A stretch of 64,000 bases of DNA. Source: Drechslerella dactyloides (lineage: Eukaryota > Ascomycota > Orbiliomycetes > Orbiliales > Orbiliaceae). The stretch is from positions 1,612,001-1,676,000 of the forward strand of contig JAGTWJ010000008.1 of NCBI GenBank assembly GCA_020064725.1, written 5' to 3'. The position numbers and the translations under genes are program-made. Under the pieces are notes generated by a model, which saw nothing but the letters and a program-made list of their open reading frames with translations, was not told the DNA's origin and ran no database searches. Shown one piece after another: positions 1 to 11,394 of the stretch (its first letter is position 1; every line of letters begins with the position of its first letter).

Positions 1-901
1 TTCATGTCGCCGCTCATGCCCCCGCTATTCCCGGTATTGATAGGTGATTTGCTGCGGCTGCGCGAGAAGGTGTCGCTGAAAAACTGGCGGATGCCGCGCC
101 TTGGAGACTTCGACGGGGGGGCCTGTTCCCGAATATTTTCTCGAGCGTTTTCTCGGAGTTGAGCTTGCATTTCCTCTGGGTCTCGAAGATCAATTGTTCC
201 TACACATGACAGCATGCTGTATCAGCATCCCGACGACAGTACTGGTAACAGCTAGGATATAATTGAACACGCTGAGGCTGTATACACTTACCGATGTTAG
301 GCCGGCGGGAGCGTTGATTCTGCACAGGGTTCTGCACAGGGTTCTGTAGTACGATGGGATTTTCTGCCGTCGAATCGACCGAATCAAATAGGTTCGGCTC
401 CCTGTAGAATTGGATCGCATTCGAACTCGGGACGAAAGGATTGCCCGAATCACCCATAGGGAATGGTGCCTGGTTCATGTCCTGGTTATTGGGATTGTAG
501 TTCATGCCCGTGTTCTCTACGACAACGGGATCATTGAAACTGACGACAATGTTGTCGTCTTCCTCGCGCGCGATTTCCTGCCGCTGAGTCTGGCCCGTGG
601 GACCTTGTTCTCGGGGCAGCCCTTGGGCATCCTGCCGGGCACTCTTGGTGCTGCAGTTCTTGCCGAGGATTCCAGTGAGAATGCTGAAGAGACCCCGCTT
701 CTGGAGCCTGCCAGTCGAAGATGAGGCGATATCAGCAGTGGCAAGACCAGGCTGCGCGTCTGCGTTTCGCTTGTATATATTTGGAACTTGCGGGACACCG
801 CATTCGTCGACTTGCGCCAGTGGGGCAGCTACGACGAGAGTCGAGCCCATGACGTGGGCGAGGGCCACGCAGGCCGGGAGCATGTTCCCGCTATACCGCA
901 T
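1..901 (-). CDS. Secreted protein of unknown function, 3' end cut by window edge
   Basis: Not a family I recognise. Exon 1 (901..292) starts at an ATG followed by a hydrophobic stretch with an Ala-rich end (motif VVAAPLAQ), which looks like a signal peptide. Two dibasic Lys-Arg sites (YKR and QKR, within the first 75 residues) suggest Kex2-type processing. The middle is rich in Asn, Gln and Pro, with a short repeat (NPVQNPVQNQ). A 92-nt intron (291..200, GTAAGT...TGTAG, branch-like GCTGATAC) joins in phase to exon 2, which stays open to base 1. Exon 2 adds a basic, Ser-rich tail (RSRSKS). Stopping at base 200 would mean reading into the intron. The extracellular role is inferred only from the signal peptide. 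Confidence 0.7.
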
Positions 902-1233
902 GATGAAATGCTTCTACAGGCCGTCTGCCTGTCCTTTGATGCGATATTTCTCAGAGCTATCTACCGTCTAGACAGATCTAGACACCGGTATATAACGAAA
1001 AATTGAAAAACGACAGTAGCGGAAGCCGGTATCGATCTCGTGAGACAAGAAAGTTCCGCGTGCCCGCCATGCGCCCGCCTTGTGCAAGCACTTTTATATT
1101 TTGTGATATATTGAGAACATTTCCACGCCCAGCGACGCCGAACGCGTGTACGCATGCATTCGATAAAACTCGCGCGAATACCTGCGGTATCAAAACGTTG
1201 AATTGAATGCGAACGGCCGTGAATGCCCTCAAT
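902..1233. other. Intergenic, 5' flank of the secreted protein gene
   Basis: No ORF with coding character and no repeat seen. It holds the upstream region of the leftmost gene and the 3' flank of the GSKIP-domain gene, both on the minus strand. Confidence 0.6.
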
Positions 1234-1649
1234 CTACTCGTCAAACGCGAAACGGTCCAGGGTTCCCAACTTCTCAATGAGCGAGGCGTGCCAAAGCCGC
1301 TTGAACTCGTCGCTGGCGGCCATTAGAAAGCCCTCGGGCTGCTCGTACGTTTCGCCTTCGAGCAATTTTACATGTCTATGAGAGAATTCAATGATATTAG
1401 CTCAGTGACACAAAACGTCTATATCAGTGGGCGGGCATACAGCGGCGCGTCGTCGGGCTGCACTCTGATCACTCTCCACCCGCTGGGGAGAATCACAACG
1501 GTCAGCGTTGCGCGTTCCTTCGTTTCGATAAGGATGTGACCCTTGTTTGTCTCGTCGAGTGTGATTGCGTGCACGAAGGTTTCGTATTCCTTGATGAGCT
1601 GGCTTATATCTTCTGCAAATGCAGGTACTGGAGGGGCGTTGACGGGCAT
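1234..1649 (-). CDS. Small GSKIP-domain protein
   Basis: Two exons, 1649..1441 and 1375..1234, around a 65-nt intron (GTATGC...CATAG, branch GCTAAT), give a 116-residue protein. The core matches the GSKIP fold as I know it from the human GSK3-beta-interacting protein: an I-x-E-T-K-E-R strand, a hydrophobic strand with LPSGWRV, then EGETYE, a helix (SDEFKRLW) and an LIEKL end. In animals GSKIP binds GSK3 and PKA; the same fold occurs at the N-terminus of CLU/TIF31 proteins. Without the splice the ORF would stop in the intron just after DDAPL and lose the last third of the domain. What a stand-alone fungal copy binds cannot be read from the sequence. Confidence 0.75.
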
Positions 1650-2028
1650 CCTGGCTCTCAGCGCTCACGGGTGCTCCAGTAGTATCAGCAGGTGGGACGC
1701 GTGAGTTGGGCGAGGTCGTTCGCGCACATTTCGGGAATTTATATCAGGCGTAGGGTTGGGGCTGAGACCATATCAGGCACACAACACACAAACTACAACA
1801 GAACCAGAGCCACGACCACGAGTCGGATCACGATGACAATGCTGATAGACCCCGTATCCTGGGCTTAGTTTAGTAACACATAAGGCCATCTATGACGAGA
1901 TATCGGTCTCAAGTCGAGGAACACTTAAAAGTAATTGCAAAGTCGTTACATTGATATTTCCAAGTCTAGTATACTACGCCTATTTACGGGCAAGGTTAAC
2001 CCCGAGACGTCCGATAGCGCAGTTGTCT
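1650..2028. other. Intergenic between GSKIP-domain gene and aminotransferase
   Basis: Short spacer holding the promoter side of the GSKIP-domain gene and the 3' flank of the aminotransferase. I see no coding signal or repeat. Confidence 0.6.
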
Positions 2029-4477
2029 TCAGTCATCTTCAACGGCTTGCTCCATCGCCATATACCTAATTGGAAATGGGTTAGTCAGATCAAATTCATG
2101 GTGGAGCCGAGAATTTGTATCGAAATAACTTACTTCTTGACGACTCGCTCGATGCCGTCGAGCCCCTTCTTGAGGACATCCATCTTCGGGCCATAGGAGA
2201 GGCGGACGACTAATTGGGAAATTAGTATTATACTATCGCTTAGACAAGCCTGTAGCTTGGTAGGGGCCTCACAGTGATGGCATGGACTATCGAATAGATC
2301 TCTTCTCTTGGCAGGATTCAGGTCGAAGAAGATGCCGGGAACCACGATGACCTAGCAAAGCGTTTAGTAGGTGCGCCATGAAACTATGATAGGGAGATGA
2401 CCATACCCGTTCTTGAAGACAGGCTTGGAAGAAGTTCAAGCCGTCATTGATCTTTGTCGGGAGATTGGACAGGTCCAACCAGATATAAAATGTCGCCTCC
2501 GGTACTTTCTGTTTGTGTAGATCAACTTATCAGTGAGGTTCGTAGTTGGCAGGAATAAGGACAACCGTACATCGAATTCGAAGCCAATCTCGGTCAGACG
2601 CTCAATGACATAATCTCGCTTTCTCTTGAAATGAGTTTGCAAAGCTTTCATCTCCTCTTTAACCTTTGGCGGGTCAAGCATGGGGACGGCGGCCTCTTGG
2701 AAAGCAACGTTGGTGCCACCATCGAGATAGCTGCCGCAGGACCCGATAGCCTTAATGAATTCCTTTGGTCCTACGATCCAGGCGACACGCAGACCAGGCA
2801 ATCTGAACCTCTTGGTCAGGCCGTCAATGATCAGAACATCATCTTCGTCGACGTCTTCGATATTGTCCGCCGCGGAGATGACAGTCCCGTCACAGTCGGT
2901 GCTATAGTTATATCCACCACTGAAATCTAGGTTAGTAGAGTTGCTAGTTCCGAATGCGAGAGCTTGCACTTACTAGAATTCATCCATAATAAGAGTCGCA
3001 CGGTCACGGCAGATGCCTTGGATCTCGGCGAGCTCGGGGTTCTTCACGACGCCACCGGTGGGATTGCGTGGGTTGGAGGTGCTACCAAGCCATTAGTCAA
3101 GCTCCGTTTCAATGATACGCGCTGCAGCTCTTACATGATGACGCTGACACCTCGGGCCAGCTCCTCTGCGATCTTGTCTGGATGGATGTGGTATCCGTCT
3201 TGCTGTGCGAGGGGAGATGGGACGGCGGCAAACTATATGATCATTCATTGTGAGCTTGAGGAATGAATATAGAAAACGGGGCTTTTGGTCGGCGTACGTT
3301 TCTGAACAATGACAACATCTCATTATAAGCAGTATAGTCGGGAATGAAGAAGCCAAGGTACGCATTATTGAGTACAGCTGCGATTCGGATGAGACCTGCG
3401 CGGCCGCCCTATTTTTCGAAAGTTTAGAACCGGTAGACCCCGGAGATATGGGTGGTCATGGCATACAGGAACAATGCAGACGTTCTCCCAACTGTATTTA
3501 CTTCTGCGGTGTCGTCTATGGTGTTCGTTGTACAGAGTCGCGACGGCTTCTCGCAACGGTTTGATACCGGCAGTCGGACCTGTTAATGATGTTAGAGAAA
3601 ACGCTGGGGGGAAGTCGAAAGGCAATTCACTACAGAGACGGACCATATTCGCGGGCTGTCAGACTGAGTGGAATTTCAGTCGGCCGTGGGAAGCAGCCTT
3701 CAATTTCGTCCTCGCACTCAGGAGCACCTTGACCGAACTGAATGGATAAATGTCAGTCCCGCTATAACACAGGTTATGAGAGCTGGCTGGAAAGCGCTTA
3801 CATTTGCCCTAGAGTGATTCCGGCGCAGCAAGTCTTAGTGTATCCAAAATCCAACAAGCTACAAACGGCGCAGCTAGCGAGCTTACCACTTGTCCGGTTT
3901 CTCGAGATATCCTTGCTATTCAAAATAACACTTCTTAATACATAACATCGATCCAGTGCTTGGTACATCAATAACTCACCTCGTAGGCCCTCTCCGTACA
4001 CCAGACAACACCACTGTACCGAGTTTCAGGTGAGCGAATGTATCGGGGGATATATGCTAATATCAAATGATCGAACATACGTTGAGGCTCGAGTCGGGTC
4101 TAGACGAAGCTGATTAGCCAGGAGACTCGAGTATGCCGTCACTGAGGGGAAGGATAAGTTCATACCTAACCCAGCATGGGGTCTATGGCCGTCGTGAGCA
4201 TTACGAAACTGTCGGTGAACGGCAGAATTGAGTTCTGCAAGCGCATTGTATGAGCACCTACTCAATCACATCGACTACATGGAATCATTGTCACAACGTA
4301 CCGCTCTCGGAAGGCCCCTTCGAAGTCGAGAACCGCCGTTCGCGTGGAGCACCGGTGCTCCGATTGATCGAGAACTGCCAGAAGAGCAATCAGTCACATT
4401 GGAGGAGTCCGGGACAATGATGGGTCGGAATACGATACCGGCAGAGCGAAGCTTACCTTTCGACCGGAGAACGACAT
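2029..4477 (-). CDS. Class I/II PLP-dependent aminotransferase, probably mitochondrial
   Basis: Sixteen exons join in phase to 494 residues: 4477-4457, 4374-4302, 4234-4081, 4013-3980, 3915-3887, 3808-3802, 3737-3644, 3579-3467, 3408-3298, 3232-3135, 3081-2974, 2919-2571, 2508-2407, 2351-2273, 2209-2134, 2065-2029. Fold-type I aminotransferase marks are seen in order: EYGPTAGIKPLREAV, GGRAGLIRI, the substrate/PLP motif SNPRNPTG (about 247-254), MDEFYGGYNY (about 277-286), and the Schiff-base lysine in GLTKRFRLPGLRVAW (about K317). The N-terminus holds RRFSTS, a typical mitochondrial processing site. The start is an ATG in CCCGCCATGTCG context, and exon 1 codes only seven residues. Exon 6 is a 7-nt microexon. 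Substrate is not evident; aromatic or ACC-synthase-like enzymes are possible. Confidence 0.85.
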
Positions 4478-5940
4478 GGCGGGATCTTTTCGTGGCAGAA
4501 AGGACAATGTCAGTTCCCAGTGGACACCGCAAGGCAAGCAAGCCGGAACAGAAGGGAGGAGGGCTGATATACGCAGCTACTGGAGGTAAGTTCCGGAGTA
4601 GAATGAGAGAGGAGGGGAGTTAATTCGCTCGAGTGCCACAGCCCCTCTTTATACCGGCGCAGAAAGCTGGTAGTTCCTAGCTCATAAGCTTTCCGACAAA
4701 ACAAGAGGGATTGGCTTCAAGGACGGACAGCAGGCCCGTCTGTAGGCGCGATTGGACGATCTCAGAAGCGTCAGAATTTGATTCCCAGGCTCGCAGGAGG
4801 GACAGGAAAGCTTAGCATGGATCGAAGGACTAGCCGGGCGGAGGCAGCAACAAGAGAGTTCTGAGCTGTGCCGGCGCCCGTAGTCCGTCGTCACAGCGGG
4901 GGTACGTTGACGTCGCCCGCCTGCAGGAAGCCTCGCTTGGAATGGCTACGGCCACGGATTGGCCTACGCGATCGGGAAACCACGCAGCATCGACGGCGGC
5001 GGCCAGAGCTTCGGTACCTCAGGTGAACATGTCCCGCAGAAGCCGTAGAGGGATGCACCTGCGAGGGCCGGCTGCTGGCGGGGTTTCAGCCTGATGCAGG
5101 CGGCGGCGTGAGGCACTTGAAGACCCATGCTGCTATTAATATTAATATGGCCCCCCAGCATCGTGTCGAGATCAGGCAAGGTCTGCCGAGCTATATACAA
5201 TTGCCCTCATAACGATGCATGAACTCGACGAGACACATGCAGTCCAAGTACATACTAAGTACATGTAGCTCGATCTTGCCGTCGGCTCGCTACGGTCCTC
5301 TCGGCCTGCCGTAGCCAAGTGGGCTAATTCGACGGGTGTCATTGGAATTCAAGTTCAAGGTGCCATGATGTTTAGTCAGCGCCAACGCGGCCGTCAACAC
5401 GGTCGGTCGTCGCAGGGAGCACAAATCGGGCAGGCAGCACCGCACGAGCGCCGTCATCACGATGGCCTGCACGCCTGCGAGCTCTCTCCCGGTCTAGTTC
5501 GAATGCAGAAGGGACAGCAGTGACACGACGAGAAGGGTGCGACGAGGACCCCCATCACCAGTCCCGGAACCCTTGTGCCCAACCGCGCGTGACCCTTCAC
5601 GCCTTATCGCGAGTCGATGCCGTGGACAACAGCGTGGGATGTTCTGTGGAACATATACGCGTCCTGTGTGAATATTCGGTCGATGTCAATACTCCTCCAA
5701 CTTTTGTTCCCCACTGGTTTGCCTGCTTCCGCCTGGAGCGGACTGAAAGTGGAGCCTCGACCGTCAGCCCTGTGACAAGCTTGTTTGGCCGCGTTCCTTG
5801 GCTTGGCCCTCGATCATGGTTTACCCAGCACCGCCATTTCGTGGGGGGAGTTTGGCACATCGATCGCATAACCAACCACCGTCTCTACTGCTTCCACCCG
5901 TGGGCTTCTCACCATCGCACGCAAATGTCGACCTCCGGAT
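4478..5940. promoter_or_regulatory. Divergent promoter region, aminotransferase / membrane transporter
   Basis: These 1.46 kb lie between the 5' ends of two divergently transcribed genes. Several ORFs cross it, the longest 162 codons on the plus strand at 5520-6008, but none has domain-like sequence or in-phase splice links. No specific binding site is claimed. Confidence 0.5.
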
Positions 5941-8900
5941 ATGCCTCAAAGGAACAGGAACATCGTAAGTGCCCGTACAGACCCTTTTCGCTCTTCTGCG
6001 GATACTAAAGCACCTGTTTCATCAGAGACACGGCACTGTCATCCTACCAGGCAGCGGCGAGCGCGTCAATAACCGGCATGTCACATTTGCGCGCCCAAAC
6101 CCTCAAACTGGCGCCAGCTGGTCCACTACCGACACACCCAGTCCTAACACTGACGACGACGACGACGACGAGAGCCATCGCGAGGATGTCGCCTTCCTGC
6201 GAAATGGAAACTACGACGGCGCTAGCAACGGATATAGGAGCGGGGTAGCGTTTCGACGCAAGCCCCGGACCTGGGAGAAATTGCGGGCCTGGCAGCGGAA
6301 GCTGAAAGTCCCGACCTTCGTCACCAGAACCATTGATGCCTGGATGCTTCGATCCGTACTCAAATGTTCCTTGGCGTATTTTATCGGCTCACTCGGGACG
6401 TACATACCGTTCCTTGCGGCACTGTTTGGCAAAAACGATGGGAAGCACATGGTCGCGACTGTTGCTGTGTACTTCCATCCGGCCAGGACTCGGGGAAGCA
6501 TGGCCGAGGCGACAATATTCGCCACAATCGCCGTGCTGTATTCATTCCTGGTCTCTGCTGGAACGCTGGGAACGGCGATGTTTTTCGACCACATGGATAA
6601 GCTCGTGCTCGGCCATATCATCATCCTCGCCGTATTTTGTGCTGGTGGGCTAGGCCTGATTGGATGGACGAAATTGAAGATGGCCAGCCCTTCAGCCAAC
6701 GTCTCATGTAGTCTTGCATCCATCATCATCATAACGACACTCACAAAAGACGGCGCCGCTCAGCTGGGCGTCTTCAGCATGACCAAGATCATGCAAACGG
6801 CTACAATGGTGGTTTGCGCTGTTATCATCTCTACGACAATCTCGAATCTGCTATGGCCGAGATTCGCCGTCAAAGAATTGCGCAAGTCCATGACAGATTC
6901 AATGCGCGCCTTTTCTGAAATGGTACGATCATGCCCCAACGTATATTTACGAGGCCTGTGTGGCTGACATCATTTATAGCTCGAAGCGATCACAAAAAGT
7001 TTCATAGATGGGTCGGAGGAGCCTCTGACGCGTCGGTCGTTCAAGAATGCATCCGCGTATCATAGAAAGACCTTCACAGATCTTGCCAAACATCTCCACG
7101 AGGCTAAGTTTGAGCACTACCTCAAAGGAACGGAGCAGATATACGATCTGGAATTGCGTCTTGTCGAATGTCTTCAGGTACACCCACTCTATGATCTTAG
7201 AGGTTCTCTCTCTGCTGGCATCTAATCTTCAGAACAGAAACTTGCACAAGCGCTCGGTGGTCTCCAAAACGCAGCACAAACACAGTTCTCTTTGCTTGAA
7301 CAGAGCGACCAGACAGATCCCTACTTGACCGAGTATCCGGAGTTGCGCGCGTCGTTTAGTTCTTACGTGGTGGCCACCCCCTCGGAAGATATATCGCGCA
7401 GTACCATCGAATATCCCGATGCTTCAGCGAACGGCATGGTTACCGTTTTGACTGGGCGGACGTTGTTCGACCAATTCATACACCATCTTGGCCCGTCCAT
7501 GGTATGTATATACCCCGACTGGTGGCAACGTCTATGTCTAACTAATAAAATATATCAGAGGTCCTTGGCCGTGACGCTTAAGCTGATGCTTGACGAATTA
7601 CCCTTCGGGCCCGCTCCGGATTACACTGTCGACGTCAACCCACATTTCCGTGCAAGTCTTCGCGACGCACTCGCCATGTATTCCGAAAAGCGGAAGGTTG
7701 CCCTCGATCAGCTCTATAATACCCAGGACGTCTCCGGCCGGAAATCTGCAGATCTAGCAGCAGACCAGGAGGAAGTTGCTGCCAGCTGCGGCCATTTCGC
7801 CTATTCTCTCGAAGATTTTGGCAAGGAGCTTTTCGACCTATTGGAGATTTTGGACAATCTGGAAGGTATCCAGGAGCTCCCTCTACCGCGAACCTGGAAC
7901 TGGCTGAAAGTCTGGAGAGCCTTCAGTACCAAGACAGATCTAGAGACAAGAGAAAGACGCAAGACGGTCGACAGAATATTACCACAGCAGTTGCCACAGG
8001 GGATGACCGACGTCAGAGTTCTACAAGAGGAAATTGCTCGCCGCGAAAACAAGACGCACAATGCTCTAGGCTATCGACTATGGAAAGCACTGAGGACGTT
8101 TCGCAGAGATGACGTCAAATTCGCGTTCAAAGTTGGCCTTGGGGCTGCGATATACGCACTTCCTTCATATATCAGCTTTACGCGGCCCATGTATTCGTAT
8201 TGTGAGCGCCTTTCCTACCAACCCCAGCCCCAACAGGTTTCGTACTAACTCTAGGCAGACAGAGGAGAGTGGGGTCTTGTGTCATATATGATTGTGATGT
8301 CTATGACGCTCGGTGCTACAAACACCTCTGGCTTGTACAGGTTCGTCGGAACGATCATCGGCGCAACAGCGGCTATATTTTCGTAAGCACCCCTCCAAAT
8401 TTCTAAATGTGGGCGTTCAAGCTAACAACATGCAGCTGGGTCTGCTTCTTTGAAAAGCCAGCCGCCCTCGCTCTATACGGCTGGGCCTTGTCCTTCCTTT
8501 GCTTCGTCCTGACGCTCAATTATCCGGATAAGGCCAGTTTTGGTCGCTTTATCCTTTTAACCTATAATATCACCGCCCTATACGCCTACACAATCAGCAT
8601 CAAAGACCAGGATGAGGATGATGACGATGAAGGCGGAAAGAACCCCATCATTACCGACATCGCCTGTATGCATGCCCTCAATAGCCTCTCAGTATAACTG
8701 TACTAACGTAACAATGCTAGTTCACCGCGTTTTGTCCGTGCTGGCGGGTGTAACTTGGGGTCTTATCATCAGCCGCTACGTCTGGCCCATCTCCGCACGC
8801 AAGAAGCTCCGCGACGGGCTCTCGGTTCTCTGGCTCCGCATGGCATTAATCTGGAAACGTGATCCACTCAATCAACTCACAGAGCCAGCGCTACCATCTG

Positions 8901-9528
8901 AAGCCGCCGCGTACATGAACATCACGGAGGAAATTCACCTCCAGCAGGCTTTACTCCGTTTGCAATCGCTACTTCGCCAGATTCCCTTCGAGTTCCGGCT
9001 AAAGGGCCCTTTCCCCGTTGACGATTTTGCCGAGATCCTTACGAACACGCAGTCGATGCTGGATGCGTTTCACGGCATGTCGGTCATAATCGCGAAGGAG
9101 CCGCAGTCGTCAACACGCGAAATGGCGATACTGTCGTTCACGAGCGCGGAGCGTGTAGAGCTCTGCGGCAGAATCTTCCAGTTGTTTTATGTGCTGAGCA
9201 GTAGTATGCGCAGCGGATTCCCGTTGCCGGAGAGTTTGCCGAGTATCATCAGGAGTCGGGATAGGCTGTTGATGAAGATCCACCGGTTCCGAGAGCAGGA
9301 TGGCGATGAGCGAGGCGAGAGCGAGGAGGATTTTGCGCTGATCTATGCATATGGTGAGCAATTGTGTCTTTTCTTCAGAAATGATATCGATGGGACAGCA
9401 TGCTAATGAGGCTTGTGCTTTTTCTAGTTTTGTTGACGGGTAGGATTTCCGAGGGTCTAGAGAAATGTGCGCGGAGCATCAAGATTCTGCATGGCGTTAT
9501 CGACGAGGAAATGTTGGAGATTTCTTGA
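5941..9528 (+). CDS. Bre4 / fusaric-acid-resistance-like membrane transporter
   Basis: Nine exons (5941-5964, 6026-6922, 6980-7177, 7238-7501, 7559-8201, 8259-8382, 8436-8665, 8721-9353, 9428-9528) give 1037 residues. Two hydrophobic blocks are seen. The first lies at about residues 115-300, with five or six helices ending in TISNLLWPRF. The second lies at about 655-830 and ends in IISRYVWP. Between them is a soluble charged segment. The paired blocks, each closed by an LWPRF/YVWP-like end, fit the fungal ArAE_2_N (DUF2422) plus DUF2421 family related to yeast Bre4 and bacterial FUSC efflux proteins. A Ser/Asp-rich cytoplasmic N-terminus carries six Asp in a row. Start: the first-exon ATG at 5941 is the one in phase with exon 2; a nearby ATG at 5925 is not. 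Substrate unknown. Confidence 0.85.
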
Positions 9529-10137
9529 TCTGTGGGGATGGTCATTTTTGTGTGTATATTGCATGATGCTTTTGCTTACTTGTCAGCTATTTCAGCGTCT
9601 TTGTTACCGGTGGTCCGAAGTATGGTTCGGGGCCGCGTTAAATTGTAAATGAATTCTTTGCGTTAGACCATGAATATAGTCGTTGGGCGTGGTGCACTAT
9701 AACGAGTAGGCTAGAGGGAGCTGACTTACGCCATGTCCTACGCGGTGAGGTCTCACGAATAGGTAGAAACTGTACATCTACCAAGACGCATACGCAACTT
9801 TTAAGCATCGTGGGTGGTCTCGCAGCGCCAAACCAACACAAAGTGAGCATCGAAGGAATTCAAAGTTGTGCTCATCCTACTACGTTGCAACCTAAGCAGC
9901 GATTCTCACGTTCCTAACTAAGCCCATAACATAGCTGTCCGTCCCGCTTATAGCGTAACGCAAGCGACGAACCATTCGGTATTTTCAAGTTGCTGTTAAC
10001 CTCCTATTCCCGATGTCTCCATCCTTGCTTGAGCCAGCCGACCGAAAGTTGCCGGTCTTTCAAAGTAGCGCCTTGCTCCTTTCGTTAATACCGGCCAGAC
10101 TTTCACTCACTCTCATTTGTTCGGACATTCCTCTACT
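9529..10137. other. Intergenic between convergent genes
   Basis: Contains the 3' flanks of the transporter (plus strand) and of the small coiled-coil gene (minus strand). No ORF worth calling and no repeat seen. Confidence 0.6.
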
Positions 10138-10846
10138 TTAAGGAGACTTCTTGGCGGTGGCCTTCTCGAGTATCTTGCGGATGTATCTCATCTCTTTATG
10201 GATTTCTTTCAGCTTTTTGTTGATTTCTTCTAGCAATTTGTTGATTTCTTCTAGCAATTTGTTGGTTTCTTCGAACACTCTCTTCATCTCCTCCATCATC
10301 TCGCCCATATAGTACCTGGTGACAGCGTCGTAGGCCAATCCGAAGATCTATCGCACGGTACAGGACACGTTAGCAAGCTGTGCAGATAGTTGAATCCATG
10401 CTGGCCGATTGATTCCATGATATATATACAGACCGCGGTCAGTACTCACGATAAGACCGCTGAAAGCCATTAGCCAAATGCGCTGTTCCTTTCCGATTCG
10501 CTCGATCGTCTCTTCTTGAGTACCGGTGGTGGCATCCTTAGAGCTGGGGACCGTCGCTCCGGATATCTTTGGCGGCTTTGACTCAAGAATCCGGGCGAAG
10601 TAACGGTCTGCAGATGGTGAGTATCGAATAAAGCGACGTTGAGGCAAGAGCTTTCATGTCATATAATATATGTCAGTTCAAGGATGCGATCAAGTCGAGG
10701 GCTAAACTAGTTAACTTCATGCAGTATATGCGTATACGTACCGGCATTCGATAAGCGGCCAGAGGAATAGCATTTTGACGGAGCATGAGCATGCGCGGAG
10801 CAATCGTAGCGCGAGGTAACAGCTTGGGTCCTAGGTGGCTGAGCAT
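10138..10846 (-). CDS. Small mitochondrial membrane coiled-coil protein
   Basis: Three exons (10846-10742, 10650-10450, 10347-10138), all joined in phase 0, give 171 residues. The N-terminus is rich in Arg, Leu and Ala without acids (MLSHLGPKLLPRATIAPRML), and QRRFIRYSPS follows, so a mitochondrial presequence is likely. A single hydrophobic segment (WLMAFSGLIIFGLAY) is split by intron 2. The C-terminal 60 residues form a strongly charged coiled coil with the 7-residue unit LLEEINK repeated. The last exon carries a 21-bp tandem repeat coding this. The acceptor before exon 2 (ATGAAAG) is weaker than usual, so that join is the least certain. I do not recognise the family; an inner-membrane protein with a soluble coiled-coil tail is the simplest reading. 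Confidence 0.65.
10216..10274. repeat. 21-bp tandem repeat inside coding sequence
   Basis: The unit tttgttgatttcttctagca+a occurs twice exactly (10216-10236, 10237-10257) and then in a decayed third copy. On the minus strand it codes LLEEINK, so each copy adds exactly one heptad to the coiled coil. Confidence 0.9.
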
Positions 10847-11394
10847 CTTGCACTAGTCGTTGAGTTCGGATTGCTCGAGCGATGTTGATTCGTATCTGTA
10901 GTGTCGGTATCCAGATAGTTGGTATGCGTAACATACTTAGCAGCACGGACGAATCTCCAGCCTAGATGATCTAGAGATGCTTTTGTATATATGACTACTA
11001 ACTATCTGTAATTACTCTTTTAAATCTAAGCCAATTTTATAAATGCATGGATCCATGGAGTGATCCGCTCCAAAGGTGAACCGTCAACGCATATCTATGT
11101 GGTATTTCCATCTCATTTCCACAGTTGAGAATTGATGAATAGTGCAGTATTACTTTCGAACCCCCCTTTACTGTACAAGTCTTCCCACACAACTAACCTT
11201 AGAAGTACTGGGTATCTACTTACTTAAGTATTAACTGAGTCACGAGGTAGTGGATATTGCCCTATGTCGTGGTCTCGTGGTCTAAGGAGCCAAGGGGTAC
11301 GAAGCTTAGTATATACGTACAAGCCATTGGAACGATTAATCGATTTGCATTCTCCTCAATCAACTAACGTAGCTAACTCAGTCCCTTTCTAAAT
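10847..11394. other. Intergenic, tandem minus-strand genes
   Basis: AT-rich spacer between the coiled-coil gene and the end of the CorA-like gene. No coding or repeat signal seen. Confidence 0.6.

Noticed and set aside
3628..3643. Donor GTAGTG at 3633 for aminotransferase intron 7
   Set aside because: It is out of phase with the next exon and would add residues; the GTCCGT donor at 3643 restores the family motif EYGPTAGIKPL.
5520..6008. 162-codon plus-strand ORF before the transporter
   Set aside because: No domain-like content; it overlaps exon 1 and its intron in a different frame. The in-phase start is at 5941.
6211..6744. 177-codon minus-strand ORF
   Set aside because: Antisense shadow of the transporter's first membrane block.
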